Shown here one piece after another: positions 36,225-47,764 of a DNA stretch of 64,000 nt. Under the pieces are notes generated by a model, which was not told the origin of the DNA, did no database searches, and saw only the letters and a program-made list of their open reading frames with translations. The stretch covers positions 310,001 to 374,000 of the forward strand of contig NZ_JAAIKE010000002.1 in the NCBI RefSeq assembly GCF_010915705.1, written 5' to 3'. The position numbers were made by a program, and so were the translations under genes. Origin of the DNA: Pseudotabrizicola algicola. Lineage in GTDB: Bacteria > Pseudomonadota > Alphaproteobacteria > Rhodobacterales > Rhodobacteraceae. Numbering within the stretch: the stretch's first letter is position 1; every line of letters starts with the position of its first letter.

Positions 36225-36833
36225 ATGCAACCGGCCGGGCATCTGGGCGTGATTCTGGCGGGCGGTCAGGCGCGGCGCATGGGCGGCGGCGACAAGGGCC
36301 TGCGGCTGCTCCACGGTCAAAGCCTGCTCCAGCGGGTGATCCGGCGACTGCAGCCGCAGGTGCGCGGGATGGCGATCAACGCCAATGGCGACCCCCGGCG
36401 GTTTGAGGGCTTCAAGCTGCCGGTCCTGCCTGACCCGATGCCCGGCTTTCCCGGTCCGCTGGCCGGTGTGCTGGCGGCGATGGACTGGGCGGCGGAGCGC
36501 GGCGCGCCTGCGGTCGTAACCGTGGCAGCCGACACGCCGTTTTTTCCCGCCGATCTGGTGCAACGGCTGGACCGCGCGGCCGGTGCGGGGGGCTTCAGCC
36601 TTGCCGCCACCGGCGGGCATGCGGCCCCCGACTGGCACCCGACCTTCGGCCTCTGGCCCACCGACCTGCGCGACAGCTTGCGCCGCGACCTGCAGGCCGG
36701 ACAGCGCAAGATGATCGACTGGGCGTTAAGCCACGGGGCCAAGGCCGCGCTGTTCCCCTCGGCGGGCGATCCGTTTTTCAACATCAACACGCCGGACGAT
36801 CTGGCAAGTGCCGAAGCGCGCCATGATCTTTGA
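36225..36833 (+). CDS. mobA: Molybdenum cofactor guanylyltransferase MobA
   Basis: A 202-residue nucleotidyltransferase joining GMP to molybdopterin. The signature LGVILAGGQARRMGGGDKGL, the metal-binding VTVAADTPFFP and the closing FFNINTPDDLASAE are diagnostic. Product is the bis-MGD precursor needed by DMSO-reductase-family enzymes. It has a GGGGAAAAC ribosome site. The next gene overlaps its end by 11 bases. Confidence 0.94.
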   Translation: MQPAGHLGVILAGGQARRMGGGDKGLRLLHGQSLLQRVIRRLQPQVRGMAINANGDPRRFEGFKLPVLPDPMPGFPGPLAGVLAAMDWAAERGAPAVVTVAADTPFFPADLVQRLDRAAGAGGFSLAATGGHAAPDWHPTFGLWPTDLRDSLRRDLQAGQRKMIDWALSHGAKAALFPSAGDPFFNINTPDDLASAEARHDL

Positions 36834-37680
36834 CCGCATCGCCATCCTCGACTGGTCCGCCGCCAAAGGGCCAAAGCGCGGCAAGGATTCCATCTGGCTT
36901 GCCACCGCGACCGCCGCCGGATGCCGTGCGCAAAACATCCCCACCCGCGCAGAGGCCGAGGCAGCCTTGGCCGACCTTGTCACCGACAGCCTGCAGCGCC
37001 GCCAGACCCTGCTGATCGGGGCAGATTTTGCCTTTGGCGCGCCCCGCGGGTTCATCCCGCAACTGACCGGGCAGAAAACCGCATTGTCATGGTGGGCATG
37101 GCTGGCAGAGCGCATGACCGACACTGCCGGAAACATCAGCAATTACCGCCAGATCGCGGCGCAGATGAACAGCGTCTTCCCCGAGGGTGGCCCGTTTTGG
37201 GGCAATGGAGAGCGGGCCGACACCCCCGGCCTGCCCCGCTTCAAACCGCCGCTGCCGCCGGGTCTGGCCCAGCACCGCGCGACCGATCTGGCCGCGCGCG
37301 GCCCCGGTTCGGCGCCCAAGCCCGTGTGGCAGCTTGCGGGCGCGGGGGCGGTCGGCGCGCAGGTGCTGACGGGGTTGCCGATGCTGCACCGCCTGCGCCT
37401 GCGCTTCGGAGCCTCCCTATCGGTCTGGCCCTTCGAGACCGCGACGACCCCCGTCGTGCTGGCCGAGGTCTATCCCTCGCTGCTTGCTTCCGCCGTGCGC
37501 GAGAAAGCCGCCGCAGGCATGGTGCCAGATGAGGCGCAAGTCATCCTGCTGGCCAGCGCGCTGTTTGCGCTGGCGCCCGCCCGGCGCGCGGCGCTGTTCA
37601 GCGTTCCGCAGCCCGATCCGGAAGAGGGGTGGATTCTGGGCGCAGGCCATGCCCGCCTGCTGCAAGAGGCCCTAGGCTGA
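36823..37680 (+). CDS. DUF429-like RNase H-fold protein downstream of mobA
   Basis: A 285-residue soluble protein, function unknown. IAILDWSAAKGPKRG at the N-terminus, LLIGADFAFGAPRGF and VLAEVYPSLL resemble the acidic motifs of the DUF429 predicted-nuclease family (RNase H fold). The ATG at 36823 overlaps mobA by 11 bases; a GTG at 36808 is the alternative. Co-expression with mobA suggests a role linked to molybdenum cofactor in this lineage, not demonstrated. Its end overlaps the convergent tusA-like gene by nine bases. Confidence 0.65.
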   Translation: MIFDRIAILDWSAAKGPKRGKDSIWLATATAAGCRAQNIPTRAEAEAALADLVTDSLQRRQTLLIGADFAFGAPRGFIPQLTGQKTALSWWAWLAERMTDTAGNISNYRQIAAQMNSVFPEGGPFWGNGERADTPGLPRFKPPLPPGLAQHRATDLAARGPGSAPKPVWQLAGAGAVGAQVLTGLPMLHRLRLRFGASLSVWPFETATTPVVLAEVYPSLLASAVREKAAAGMVPDEAQVILLASALFALAPARRAALFSVPQPDPEEGWILGAGHARLLQEALG

Positions 37681-37911
37681 CCCTTTGCGGATCAGAAACA
37701 CCCGCTGCCCGCCTTCCTCTGCGGCAGAGATCAGCGTGTCGCCCGACTGGCGGCAAAAATGCGGAATATCGACCACCGCAGCGGGGTCTGTCGCCAGCAC
37801 GCGCAGCACTTGTCCCGGCTGCATCGCCAAAAGCCGCTTGCGCGCCCGCAAGACCGGCAGCGGGCAGAGCAGGCCCGCCGCATCCACCTCTGCGTCCCAG
37901 CCTGCGCTCAC
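37672..37911 (-). CDS. TusA/YedF-family sulfur-carrier protein
   Basis: A 79-residue protein with the family's Cys-Pro motif near the start (DAAGLLCPLPVLRARKRL) and the DPAAVVDIPHFCRQSGD segment. TusA-like proteins carry a persulfide on the motif cysteine, feeding tRNA thiolation or molybdenum cofactor sulfuration; SirA/YedF paralogues have less clear roles. The GTG at 37911 overlaps the kdsB stop (GTGA), which fixes the start despite a much longer open frame. It ends the Kdo operon. Confidence 0.85.
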   Translation of the reverse strand: MSAGWDAEVDAAGLLCPLPVLRARKRLLAMQPGQVLRVLATDPAAVVDIPHFCRQSGDTLISAAEEGGQRVFLIRKGSA

Positions 37912-38711
37912 TCCCAGCCCATCCGCTTGAGATAGCCCTCGATCAACGGCACGTCGCTCGGGTTGTTCAACTCCCAGAACACCGCGCCGGGGGCCGAAAC
38001 CTCGACCATCTTCACCGGATAGCCGTTCTCGAGGAACCGCAACTGCTCCAGCCCCTCCAGCGCCTCGAGCGGCCCCGGCTCCCAAGCCTGATAGGCGGCC
38101 AGCGCAACGGGGCGATAGGCATAGACTCCGACATGGTGAAACACCGGCACCACGCCGTTCACAATGCCGCGCCCGTTGGTAAAGGGGATGACTTCCTTGG
38201 AAAAATACAGCGCCCGTCCGGCCCGGTCGGCCACCACCGTGGTCGCCCCCACGCGGCCCGCGCGGCGGTCCATCAGCAGGTTTTCCACCGTTTCGGGGTC
38301 ACAGCGCAGAAACGGCGTCGCCATCCCGCAGTCGGGGTCGGCGCGCATCGCCTCGATCAGCGCGGTCACAAAATAGGCAGGCGTCAGCGGCGCATCGCCC
38401 TGCAGGTTCACCACGATATCGGCGGTGATCCCCGCCGCCGCCACCGCCTCGGCCACGCGTTCGGTGCCGTTGCGGCACTGGTCGGATGTCATGATGACAT
38501 CGGCCCCGATCCGCCGCGCCTCATCGGCGATGCGCTCGTCATCGGTCGCCACATAGATCGGGATCTGCCCCCCCGACGCCGCCCGCCCCGCCATGACCGA
38601 CCGTTCGATCAGGCTGCGCGCCACGCCCTTGGCCCCTGTCAACGCCACGAGGGGCTTGCCGGGATAGCGGGTGCTGGCAAAGCGGGCGGGAATGATGATG
38701 CAGGCGTCCAT
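37908..38711 (-). CDS. kdsB: CMP-Kdo synthetase
   Basis: A 267-residue 3-deoxy-manno-octulosonate cytidylyltransferase that activates Kdo for LPS core synthesis. The nucleotide-binding start ACIIIPARFASTRYPGKPL, VATDDERI, NLQGDAPL and the HHVGVYAYR segment are typical. The ATG at 38711 has AAAGGGG eight bases upstream; the GTG two codons earlier overlaps the kdsA stop and is the alternative. It follows kdsA and kdsD in one operon. Confidence 0.94.
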   Translation of the reverse strand: MDACIIIPARFASTRYPGKPLVALTGAKGVARSLIERSVMAGRAASGGQIPIYVATDDERIADEARRIGADVIMTSDQCRNGTERVAEAVAAAGITADIVVNLQGDAPLTPAYFVTALIEAMRADPDCGMATPFLRCDPETVENLLMDRRAGRVGATTVVADRAGRALYFSKEVIPFTNGRGIVNGVVPVFHHVGVYAYRPVALAAYQAWEPGPLEALEGLEQLRFLENGYPVKMVEVSAPGAVFWELNNPSDVPLIEGYLKRMGWE

Positions 38712-38713
38712 GC

Positions 38714-39541
38714 TCACAGCCCCTTTGCCAGGCGGTCAAAGGCGCAGAGCGTGCCGACCAGCGCCTGCATATCCCGCAGATGAATCATGTTCGGCCCGTC
38801 GCTGGGTGCAGTGTCAGGGTCTTCATGCGTTTCGATGAACAGCGCCGAGACACCCACCGCGCAGGCCGCCCGCGCCAGCACCGGCGCAAACTGCCGCTGC
38901 CCGCCCGAACTGCCGCCAAGCCCCCCGGGTTGCTGCACCGAGTGGGTGGCATCGAACACGACCGGCCAGCCGGTTTCGGCCATCGTGGGCAGACCCCGGA
39001 AATCGGTGACCAGAGTGTTGTAGCCAAAACTCGTGCCACGCTCGCACAGCATGATCCGCCGGTTGCCGGTGCTTTCGACCTTGGCCGCCACGTTCTTCAT
39101 ATCCCAAGGGGCCAGAAACTGCCCCTTCTTGATGTTGATCGCCAATCCCGTCTCTCCGGCGGCCAGCAGCAAATCGGTCTGGCGGCACAGGAAGGCCGGA
39201 ATCTGCAGCACATCCACCGCCTCTGCCGCAATGGCGCAATGGCCCGGTTCATGCACATCGGTCAGCACCGGCACGCCATATTCGGCCCGGATGTCGGACA
39301 GGATGCGCAACCCCATCTCCATCCCCAACCCCCGGTTGGTGGACAGGGACGAACGGTTTGCCTTGTCATAGCTGGCCTTGAAGATGAACTTGGTGCCGGT
39401 GGGCGCACAGGCCTCGAGCAGCCCTTCGCAGATCATGCGGGCATGGGCCGCGCTTTCCAACTGGCAGGGGCCGGATATCAGCGCAATCGGCGCGCCCCCG
39501 CCAATGGCGATATCGCCCACGGTTACGGTTTGCTGGTCCAT
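38714..39541 (-). CDS. kdsA: Kdo-8-phosphate synthase
   Basis: A 275-residue DAHP/Kdo8P-synthase-family barrel that condenses arabinose-5-phosphate with phosphoenolpyruvate. [68 protein letters not shown] and [12 protein letters not shown] are all present. The Cys in SGPCQLES is the residue that marks the metal-dependent class; the metal-free class has Asn there. Two ATGs are adjacent; the second (39541) is better spaced from GAGGG. Confidence 0.95.
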   Translation of the reverse strand: MDQQTVTVGDIAIGGGAPIALISGPCQLESAAHARMICEGLLEACAPTGTKFIFKASYDKANRSSLSTNRGLGMEMGLRILSDIRAEYGVPVLTDVHEPGHCAIAAEAVDVLQIPAFLCRQTDLLLAAGETGLAINIKKGQFLAPWDMKNVAAKVESTGNRRIMLCERGTSFGYNTLVTDFRGLPTMAETGWPVVFDATHSVQQPGGLGGSSGGQRQFAPVLARAACAVGVSALFIETHEDPDTAPSDGPNMIHLRDMQALVGTLCAFDRLAKGL

Positions 39542-39548
39542 CATTCCC

Positions 39549-40520
39549 TCACATCACGCCAATGCGCAAAAGGTCGTGCAGATGCACGATCCCCACTGGC
39601 CGCCCGTCCTCACAGACAAACAACGCCGAAATCTTCGAAGTGTTCACAATCGCCAAAGCCTCGGCGGCCAGCGTCTGCGGCGCCACGGTTTTCGGCTGGC
39701 GTGAGGCGATGTCGCCCGCCACCCGGTCCAGCAGGCCCACGATGTTGCGCCGCAAATCGCCATCGGTCACCACGCCGGCCAGCCGCCCCCCGGCATCCAC
39801 CACGCCGGTGATGCCAAAGCCCCCCGCCGTCATCGCCCGCACCACTTCCTGCATGGGCGCGTCAAGCGGCACCAGCGGCACCGCGTGATGCATCACCTGC
39901 CGCACCAGCGTCAGTTGCGCGCCCAGCTTGCCGCCGGGGTGATAGGTGCGGAACTGCTCGGCCTCGAACCGCCGCGCCTCCATCAGCGCCACCGCCAAAG
40001 CATCGCCGAGGCCCATCATCAGCGTGGTCGATGTGGTGGGGGCCATGCCGATGGCACAGGCCTCGGGCAGATCGGGAATGGTCAGCCGGTAATCCGCCGC
40101 CCGCATCAATGTGCTGGCCGGATCGCGGGAAAACCCGATCAGCGGAATGCCGAACCGCGCGCAATGCCCGATCAGGTCGCGCAATTCGGTCGTCTCGCCG
40201 CTGTTCGACAGCAGGATGCAGATGTCATCCGGCGTCACCATGCCAAGGTCGCCGTGGCTGGCCTCGGCCGGATGCACGAACAGGGATGGCGTCCCCGTCG
40301 AGGCCAGCGTCGCCGCGATCTTGCGCGCCACATGCCCCGATTTGCCGATCCCCGACAGCACGGCGCGCCCCCGCACCTCCAAAAGCGCCGCCACCGCGCC
40401 CGCAAAATCCGCCGGCAGCGCGCCCGCCAGCGTCAGCAGCGCCTCGCCTTCGACGCGCAGCACACGCGCCGCCGCGCGGTCATGCGCCTCTGGCGTCAAT
40501 GTCGGGGTGGGTTTGGCCAT
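39549..40520 (-). CDS. kdsD: Arabinose-5-phosphate isomerase (KdsD/KpsF)
   Basis: A 323-residue SIS-domain isomerase with two C-terminal CBS domains, converting ribulose-5-phosphate to arabinose-5-phosphate for Kdo synthesis. [50 protein letters not shown] and the His of [12 protein letters not shown] are the family motifs; the CBS pair spans about 205-323. The ATG at 40520 follows GAGGAGA. It stands four bases before kdsA and heads the core Kdo operon. Confidence 0.95.
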   Translation of the reverse strand: MAKPTPTLTPEAHDRAAARVLRVEGEALLTLAGALPADFAGAVAALLEVRGRAVLSGIGKSGHVARKIAATLASTGTPSLFVHPAEASHGDLGMVTPDDICILLSNSGETTELRDLIGHCARFGIPLIGFSRDPASTLMRAADYRLTIPDLPEACAIGMAPTTSTTLMMGLGDALAVALMEARRFEAEQFRTYHPGGKLGAQLTLVRQVMHHAVPLVPLDAPMQEVVRAMTAGGFGITGVVDAGGRLAGVVTDGDLRRNIVGLLDRVAGDIASRQPKTVAPQTLAAEALAIVNTSKISALFVCEDGRPVGIVHLHDLLRIGVM

Positions 40521-40587
40521 GCGTGCGGGCTCTCCTCGGGTTGCCCTTCCTAGTGCCAGCAAAGGCCCCGCCTGTCCAGAAGCCCGC

Positions 40588-41643
40588 CTACCGCCGCAGG
40601 AACCAACGCGCGCCGATCTGCGCCGCCAGCACCGCCAACGCGATCCGCACCACATGATGCGTGGTCACGTAAATCGCGCTCAGGTTCAGGCTCAGCGCGA
40701 TCAGGCTCATCTCGGCCAGACCCCCCGGGGCAAAGGCCAGAAACACCGCCGACACCGATTCCCCGACCAGCGCGTGCAGCGCCATCGCAAAGGCATAGGC
40801 GAGCGCCATCACCGCCGCGCCGTTCAGCACCGCAAGCGCGCCCGCCCGTCGCAGCATCGCGCCGCTCACCCCGGCAAAACGCGCGCCCAGACCCGTGCCC
40901 AGCACCACCTGCGTCAGCGAAATCAGCCAGCCCGGCGGCACCCCCTGCACCCAGCCCGTCACATGCGCCAGCGCCGACAGGATCAGCGGCCCGGTGATGA
41001 TCCACGCCGGAATCCGGCACAACCGCGCCAGCCAGACGCCAAGCCCGCCGCAGGCCGCCAGCACCAGCACATCGCGCGACGTCAGCGGCGCATCGGCCCC
41101 CGTCATCTGCACCCCGGCAGCAGACCCCACCGCATGCCCCGTCACCCCGGCAAAGATCAGCGGCACCGCAATGATGGTCAGGATCAGCCGCAGGAATTGC
41201 AGCACCGTCAGCAGGCGCACATCGGCCCCCGCCTCCTCGCCCAGTTGCACGCTTTCGATCAACCCGCCCGGCAGCGCGCTGAAATAGGCGTCCACCCTTG
41301 GCAATCCGCCCGTGCGAAAGACAACATAGCCCAGCGCATGTGCCATCGGCACGAAGACCAGAAGGCCCAGCAGACTGCCGCCCCAGCCCAGCGCCTCGCG
41401 CGCGACCTCGGGCGTGAACGCGCCGCCGATCGCCACGCCGATCACCGGCACGAAACTCATCCGCAACCGCACCGGCAAAGTGATGCCCCGGCCGAGGGGC
41501 CGCCAGCCCATCGCCGCCGTCACCCCCACCGCCAGAAGCGAGCCGAGCAGATAGCCCAACGGCACCTCCAGCGCCGCCGCCACACTCCCGCCGACAGCGC
41601 CGATCAGCAGCGTGATGGCCAGCGCCGGCAGGTCGACCTTCAT
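40588..41643 (-). CDS. AbrB/AimA-family membrane protein
   Basis: A 351-residue integral membrane protein with nine or ten hydrophobic helices and duplicated motifs (LGYLLGSLLAVGVTAAMG, FFSALPGGL-like YFSALPGGLIESV, and FLAFAPGGLAEMSLIA), typical of the AbrB duplication family (once called ammonia monooxygenase). Its transport substrate is unknown. The ATG at 41643 is chosen over an upstream TTG. It lies two bases after slyX and 67 bases before kdsD. Confidence 0.85.
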   Translation of the reverse strand: MKVDLPALAITLLIGAVGGSVAAALEVPLGYLLGSLLAVGVTAAMGWRPLGRGITLPVRLRMSFVPVIGVAIGGAFTPEVAREALGWGGSLLGLLVFVPMAHALGYVVFRTGGLPRVDAYFSALPGGLIESVQLGEEAGADVRLLTVLQFLRLILTIIAVPLIFAGVTGHAVGSAAGVQMTGADAPLTSRDVLVLAACGGLGVWLARLCRIPAWIITGPLILSALAHVTGWVQGVPPGWLISLTQVVLGTGLGARFAGVSGAMLRRAGALAVLNGAAVMALAYAFAMALHALVGESVSAVFLAFAPGGLAEMSLIALSLNLSAIYVTTHHVVRIALAVLAAQIGARWFLRR

Positions 41644-41645
41644 CC

Positions 41646-41849
41646 CTACCAATGCGGCGGCCTGACATTGGCGGCGGGCGCATCGCCCATCCCCGCCTCG
41701 CGCTCCGCCTCACGCTCGACCAGCAGGCCAACCAAGCGCGTCAGACGGTCAATCTCCTTGGCCTGCGCCGCCACCACGTCCGACAGATCGTCAACCGCCC
41801 GCAACAGGTGCGCCACCCGCTCTTCGATCCCGTCAACCCGATCCACCAT
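41646..41849 (-). CDS. slyX: SlyX-family protein
   Basis: A 67-residue coiled-coil protein matching the SlyX pattern: IEERVAHLLRAVDDLSDVVA, QAKEIDRLTRLVGLL and the closing VRPPHW (family PPHY/PPHW). The molecular role is unknown. The longer open frame (114 residues) runs into the hisS leader and is not supported. It is divergent from hisS and is probably the first gene of the slyX-abrB-kds operon. Confidence 0.82.
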   Translation of the reverse strand: MVDRVDGIEERVAHLLRAVDDLSDVVAAQAKEIDRLTRLVGLLVEREAEREAGMGDAPAANVRPPHW

Positions 41850-41946
41850 CGCCCCCGTGATTGCCCCGTGAAGGCCAGCGTGCCGCTTGCCGCCATCCCC
41901 CCCATCCGTTACAGGAAGCCCGGCAAAGATCGAAGGGCCAACCGCC

Positions 41947-43422
41947 ATGTCCGACGCGAAAATCCGCCGACCCCGCGCAGAAACCCCCAAGGGCTTTCGC
42001 GATTATTTCGGTGCCGAGGTGGCCGAGCGCAAAGCCATGCTCGACAAGATCACGGCGGTCTATCACCGCTACGGCTTTGATCCGCTGGAAACCAGCGCGG
42101 TAGAAACCGTTGAATCGCTTGGCAAATTCCTCCCCGACGTTGACCGCCCGAATGAAGGCGTGTTCGCGTGGCAGGAAGAAGAGGCCGACTGGCTGGCCCT
42201 GCGCTATGACCTCACCGCGCCGCTGGCCCGCGTCGCCGCACAATACCGCAATGATCTGCCCAGCCCCTACCGCCGCTATGCCTTCGGTCCGGTCTGGCGC
42301 AACGAAAAGCCGGGTCCGGGGCGATTCCGCCAGTTCTATCAATGCGATGCCGACACCGTTGGCGCGCCCTCGGTTGCCGCCGATGCCGAAATCTGCGCCA
42401 TGCTGGCCGATGCGCTGGAAGCCGCCGGGATCGAGCGCGGAGACTATGTGGTCAAGGTCAACAACCGCAAGGTGCTCAACGGCGTGATGGAAGTCGCGGG
42501 CCTGTCGGGCGACGACAAGGAGGCCGAGCGCGGCATCGTCCTGCGCGCCATCGACAAGATCGACCGTCTGGGCGCCGACGGCGTGCGTGCCCTGCTGGGC
42601 GAAGGCCGCAAGGACGCCTCGGGCGACTTCACCAAAGGCGCGGGCCTTTCGGACGCGCAGGCCGAGGTGGTCATGGGCTTCACCTCTGCCAAACGCGACA
42701 CGGGCCAAGCAACCGTGGCGCGCCTGCGCGAACTCGTCGGCACCTCTGCGCTTGGCCTTGAAGGCGTCGACGAACTCGAACAGATCGCCGCCCTGCTCGC
42801 CGCCCAAGGCTATGGCCCCGACCGTATCGTGATCGACCCCGGCGTGGTGCGTGGCCTCGGCTACTACACAGGCCCGGTGTATGAGGCGGAACTCACCTTT
42901 GAAATCCTCGACGAAAAGGGCCGCCCGCGCCAGTTCGGCTCTGTCGCAGGCGGGGGCCGCTATGATGACCTTGTGAAGCGCTTCACCGGCCAGTCCGTCC
43001 CCGCCACCGGCGTCTCCATCGGGGTGGACCGTCTCTTGGCCGCCCTGCGCGCCAAGGGCCGCATCGGCACCGACACCACCGGCCCCGTCATCGTCACCGT
43101 GATGGACCGTGACCGCATGGCCGATTACATGGGCATGGTGGGCGATTTGCGCGCCGCCGGCATCCGCGCCGAAGTCTATCTGGGCAACCCCAAGAACTTC
43201 GGCAACCAGTTGAAATACGCCGACAAACGCGGCTCTCCCGTCGCCATCATCCAGGGCGGGAACGAGGCCGCCGCAGGCACCGTCATCCTCAAGGACCTGA
43301 TCCTTGGCGCGCAGATCGCGCAGAACGCCACGCTCGAGGAATGGAAGGACCGCCCCGCGCAGGTCGAAGTCCCGCGCGCCGAACTGGTCGCCGCCGTGCG
43401 CCGGATGCTGGACGCAGGCTGA
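41947..43422 (+). CDS. hisS: Histidyl-tRNA synthetase
   Basis: A 491-residue class II synthetase of the alphaproteobacterial type. [31 protein letters not shown] (motif 2 region), [21 protein letters not shown], the histidine A box [14 protein letters not shown] and motif 3 [13 protein letters not shown] are seen, with an insertion between about 200 and 300 and an anticodon-binding C-terminal domain. The ATG at 41947 ([16 protein letters not shown]) fits the family. Its stop overlaps the hisZ start. Confidence 0.95.
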   Translation: MSDAKIRRPRAETPKGFRDYFGAEVAERKAMLDKITAVYHRYGFDPLETSAVETVESLGKFLPDVDRPNEGVFAWQEEEADWLALRYDLTAPLARVAAQYRNDLPSPYRRYAFGPVWRNEKPGPGRFRQFYQCDADTVGAPSVAADAEICAMLADALEAAGIERGDYVVKVNNRKVLNGVMEVAGLSGDDKEAERGIVLRAIDKIDRLGADGVRALLGEGRKDASGDFTKGAGLSDAQAEVVMGFTSAKRDTGQATVARLRELVGTSALGLEGVDELEQIAALLAAQGYGPDRIVIDPGVVRGLGYYTGPVYEAELTFEILDEKGRPRQFGSVAGGGRYDDLVKRFTGQSVPATGVSIGVDRLLAALRAKGRIGTDTTGPVIVTVMDRDRMADYMGMVGDLRAAGIRAEVYLGNPKNFGNQLKYADKRGSPVAIIQGGNEAAAGTVILKDLILGAQIAQNATLEEWKDRPAQVEVPRAELVAAVRRMLDAG

Positions 43423-44531
43423 TGCGCAAGACCGGGCTGGAACGCGCCACCTCCGACCGTCTGGCGGCATGGTTCACCGAACAGGGGGCCACGCTGGTCG
43501 AGGCCGATATCCTTCTGCCCGCCGAAACCCTGCTCGACCTCTACGGCGAAGACATCCGCGCGCGCGCCTACATGACGCTCGATCCGGTGCAGGGCGAAAT
43601 GATGCTGCGCCCCGACTTCACCGTGCCGGTAGTGCAGCAACACATGGCAGGCGGGGCCGATCCGGCCATCTACGCCTATTCCGGCCCTGTCTTCCGCAAG
43701 CAGGATCACGCGGGCGACCGCCCGTCCGAATACCATCAGGCCGGGATCGAGATCTTCCGCCGCGACCAGCCCGAAGAATCCGACGCCCGCGTCTTTGCCC
43801 TGATCGCCGAGGTGCTGGCCGAGCACGGCCTTGCCCTGCGGCCCGTCACCGGCGACATCGGCATCCTCATGGCCGCCGTGCGCGGCCTTGCCACCACCGA
43901 CCGCCGCAAGGAGGCGCTCTTGCGCCACATCTGGCGGCCACAGCGGTTCCGCGCTTTGCTGGACCGCTTCTCGGGCCGCGCGCCGATGCCTGCCGCGCGG
44001 AGGCACCTGCTCGACCGCCTCACGCAAGGCTCTCCGGCCGACCTGATCGCACAGGCCGGCACCTTCACCGGCCTGCGCAGCGAAGCCGAGATCGCCGCCC
44101 GCGCCGAGGCGCTGATCCTCGATGCGCAGACGCCGCCGCTCCACGCGCCCGAAGCGGCGCTGCTCTATGATCTTCTGTCGCTGCAAGCGCCCTCGCGCGC
44201 CGCACTGGGCCATCTGCGCGGCATCGCCCCCATGCTGCCCGCCATCACCCCTTCGGTGGATCGCTTCGAGGCGCGGCTCGACGCCCTCTCCGCGCATGGC
44301 ATCGACACGCAGACCCTGCCGTTCGAGGCCAGCCACGGCCGCACCAGCCTTGAATATTACGATGGCTTCGTCTTCAGCTTCCACGCCGAAGACCCCGCCC
44401 TGCCCCCCGTGGCCAGCGGCGGGCGCTATGATGCGCTGACCGCCGTTCTGGGTCAGGGCAAATCCATTCCCGCCGTCGGCGGCGTCATCCGCGCCGGTCT
44501 TCTCGCCCGCCTGACCGGAGAGCACTCATGA
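43422..44531 (+). CDS. hisZ: ATP phosphoribosyltransferase regulatory subunit HisZ
   Basis: A 369-residue HisS paralogue lacking aminoacylation that activates short-form HisG. LLPAETLLDLYGEDIRARAY, MLRPDFTVPVVQQHM, YSGPVFRKQ, FQAGIE-like YHQAGIEIFR and the degenerate SLEYYDGFVFSFHAED show the class II fold. The ATG overlaps the hisS stop (TGATG) and hisG overlaps its end (ATGA), so all three are translated together. Its presence agrees with the short HisG downstream. Confidence 0.94.
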   Translation: MRKTGLERATSDRLAAWFTEQGATLVEADILLPAETLLDLYGEDIRARAYMTLDPVQGEMMLRPDFTVPVVQQHMAGGADPAIYAYSGPVFRKQDHAGDRPSEYHQAGIEIFRRDQPEESDARVFALIAEVLAEHGLALRPVTGDIGILMAAVRGLATTDRRKEALLRHIWRPQRFRALLDRFSGRAPMPAARRHLLDRLTQGSPADLIAQAGTFTGLRSEAEIAARAEALILDAQTPPLHAPEAALLYDLLSLQAPSRAALGHLRGIAPMLPAITPSVDRFEARLDALSAHGIDTQTLPFEASHGRTSLEYYDGFVFSFHAEDPALPPVASGGRYDALTAVLGQGKSIPAVGGVIRAGLLARLTGEHS

Positions 44532-45244
44532 TCAAGATCGGCGTGCCGTCCAAGGGGCGGCTGATGGAAAAGACCTTCGACTGGTTCGGCGCGCGCGGCG
44601 TCACCCTGCGCCTGTCGGGGGCCGAGCGCGAATATGCCGGGCAGGTGGACGGCATCGACGGGGTGGAACTGGTGCTGCTGTCGGCGGGCGAAATCCCGCG
44701 CGAACTGGCGGCAGGCCGCATCCACCTCGGCGTCACCGGTTCCGACCTCGTGCGCGAAAAACTGGCCGACTGGCCCTCGCAGGTGGCCGAACTTGCCCCT
44801 CTGGGCTTCGGCCATGCCGATCTTATCATCGCGGTCCCCGTCGCATGGATCGACGTCGACACGGTCGATGATCTTGATGCCGCCGCCGCCGCCTTCCGCC
44901 GCACCCACGGCTTCCGGCTGCGCATCGCCACCAAATACCACCGCCTCGTGCGCGATTTCCTGACCACCCACGGCGTTGCCGATTACCAACTGGTCGACAG
45001 TCAGGGCGCGACCGAGGGCACCGTCAAGAACCTCACCGCCGAGGCGATTGCCGATATCACCTCCTCGGGCGAGACGCTGCGCGCCAACCATCTCAAGATC
45101 CTGTCCGATGCGCTGATCCATTCCAGTCAGGCGGTGCTGTTCCTTTCGCACCGCGCCGACTGGCCCGCCGAGGATCGCGCCGCACTGGCGCAGCTTGCCG
45201 ATAAGCTGGGGGTGGACCTGCCCGCAACAGCGCCGCAGGTCTGA
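44528..45244 (+). CDS. hisG: ATP phosphoribosyltransferase, short form
   Basis: A 238-residue catalytic subunit for the first step of histidine synthesis (ATP plus PRPP). IKIGVPSKGRLMEKT, GVTGSDLVREKL, and the PRPP loop VDSQGATEGTVKNLT are visible. It lacks the C-terminal regulatory domain of long HisG proteins and so needs HisZ for histidine feedback. It ends the hisS-hisZ-hisG operon. Confidence 0.95.
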   Translation: MIKIGVPSKGRLMEKTFDWFGARGVTLRLSGAEREYAGQVDGIDGVELVLLSAGEIPRELAAGRIHLGVTGSDLVREKLADWPSQVAELAPLGFGHADLIIAVPVAWIDVDTVDDLDAAAAAFRRTHGFRLRIATKYHRLVRDFLTTHGVADYQLVDSQGATEGTVKNLTAEAIADITSSGETLRANHLKILSDALIHSSQAVLFLSHRADWPAEDRAALAQLADKLGVDLPATAPQV

Positions 45245-45307
45245 CCCGAGGGGCCTTTGAAACGCCCCTGTCCTGCGCTACCTTCGCCCCGTCCAAGGGA
45301 GAGTCGC

Positions 45308-47727
<2,420 letters not shown>

Positions 47728-47764
47728 TCACGACACAGGCGCGCCGCCGCGCCCGAGCCTGTCC

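Noticed and set aside
37912-38085. N-terminal extension of the TusA-like gene
   Set aside because: It overlaps kdsB in another frame; the GTGA start gives the normal 79-residue length.
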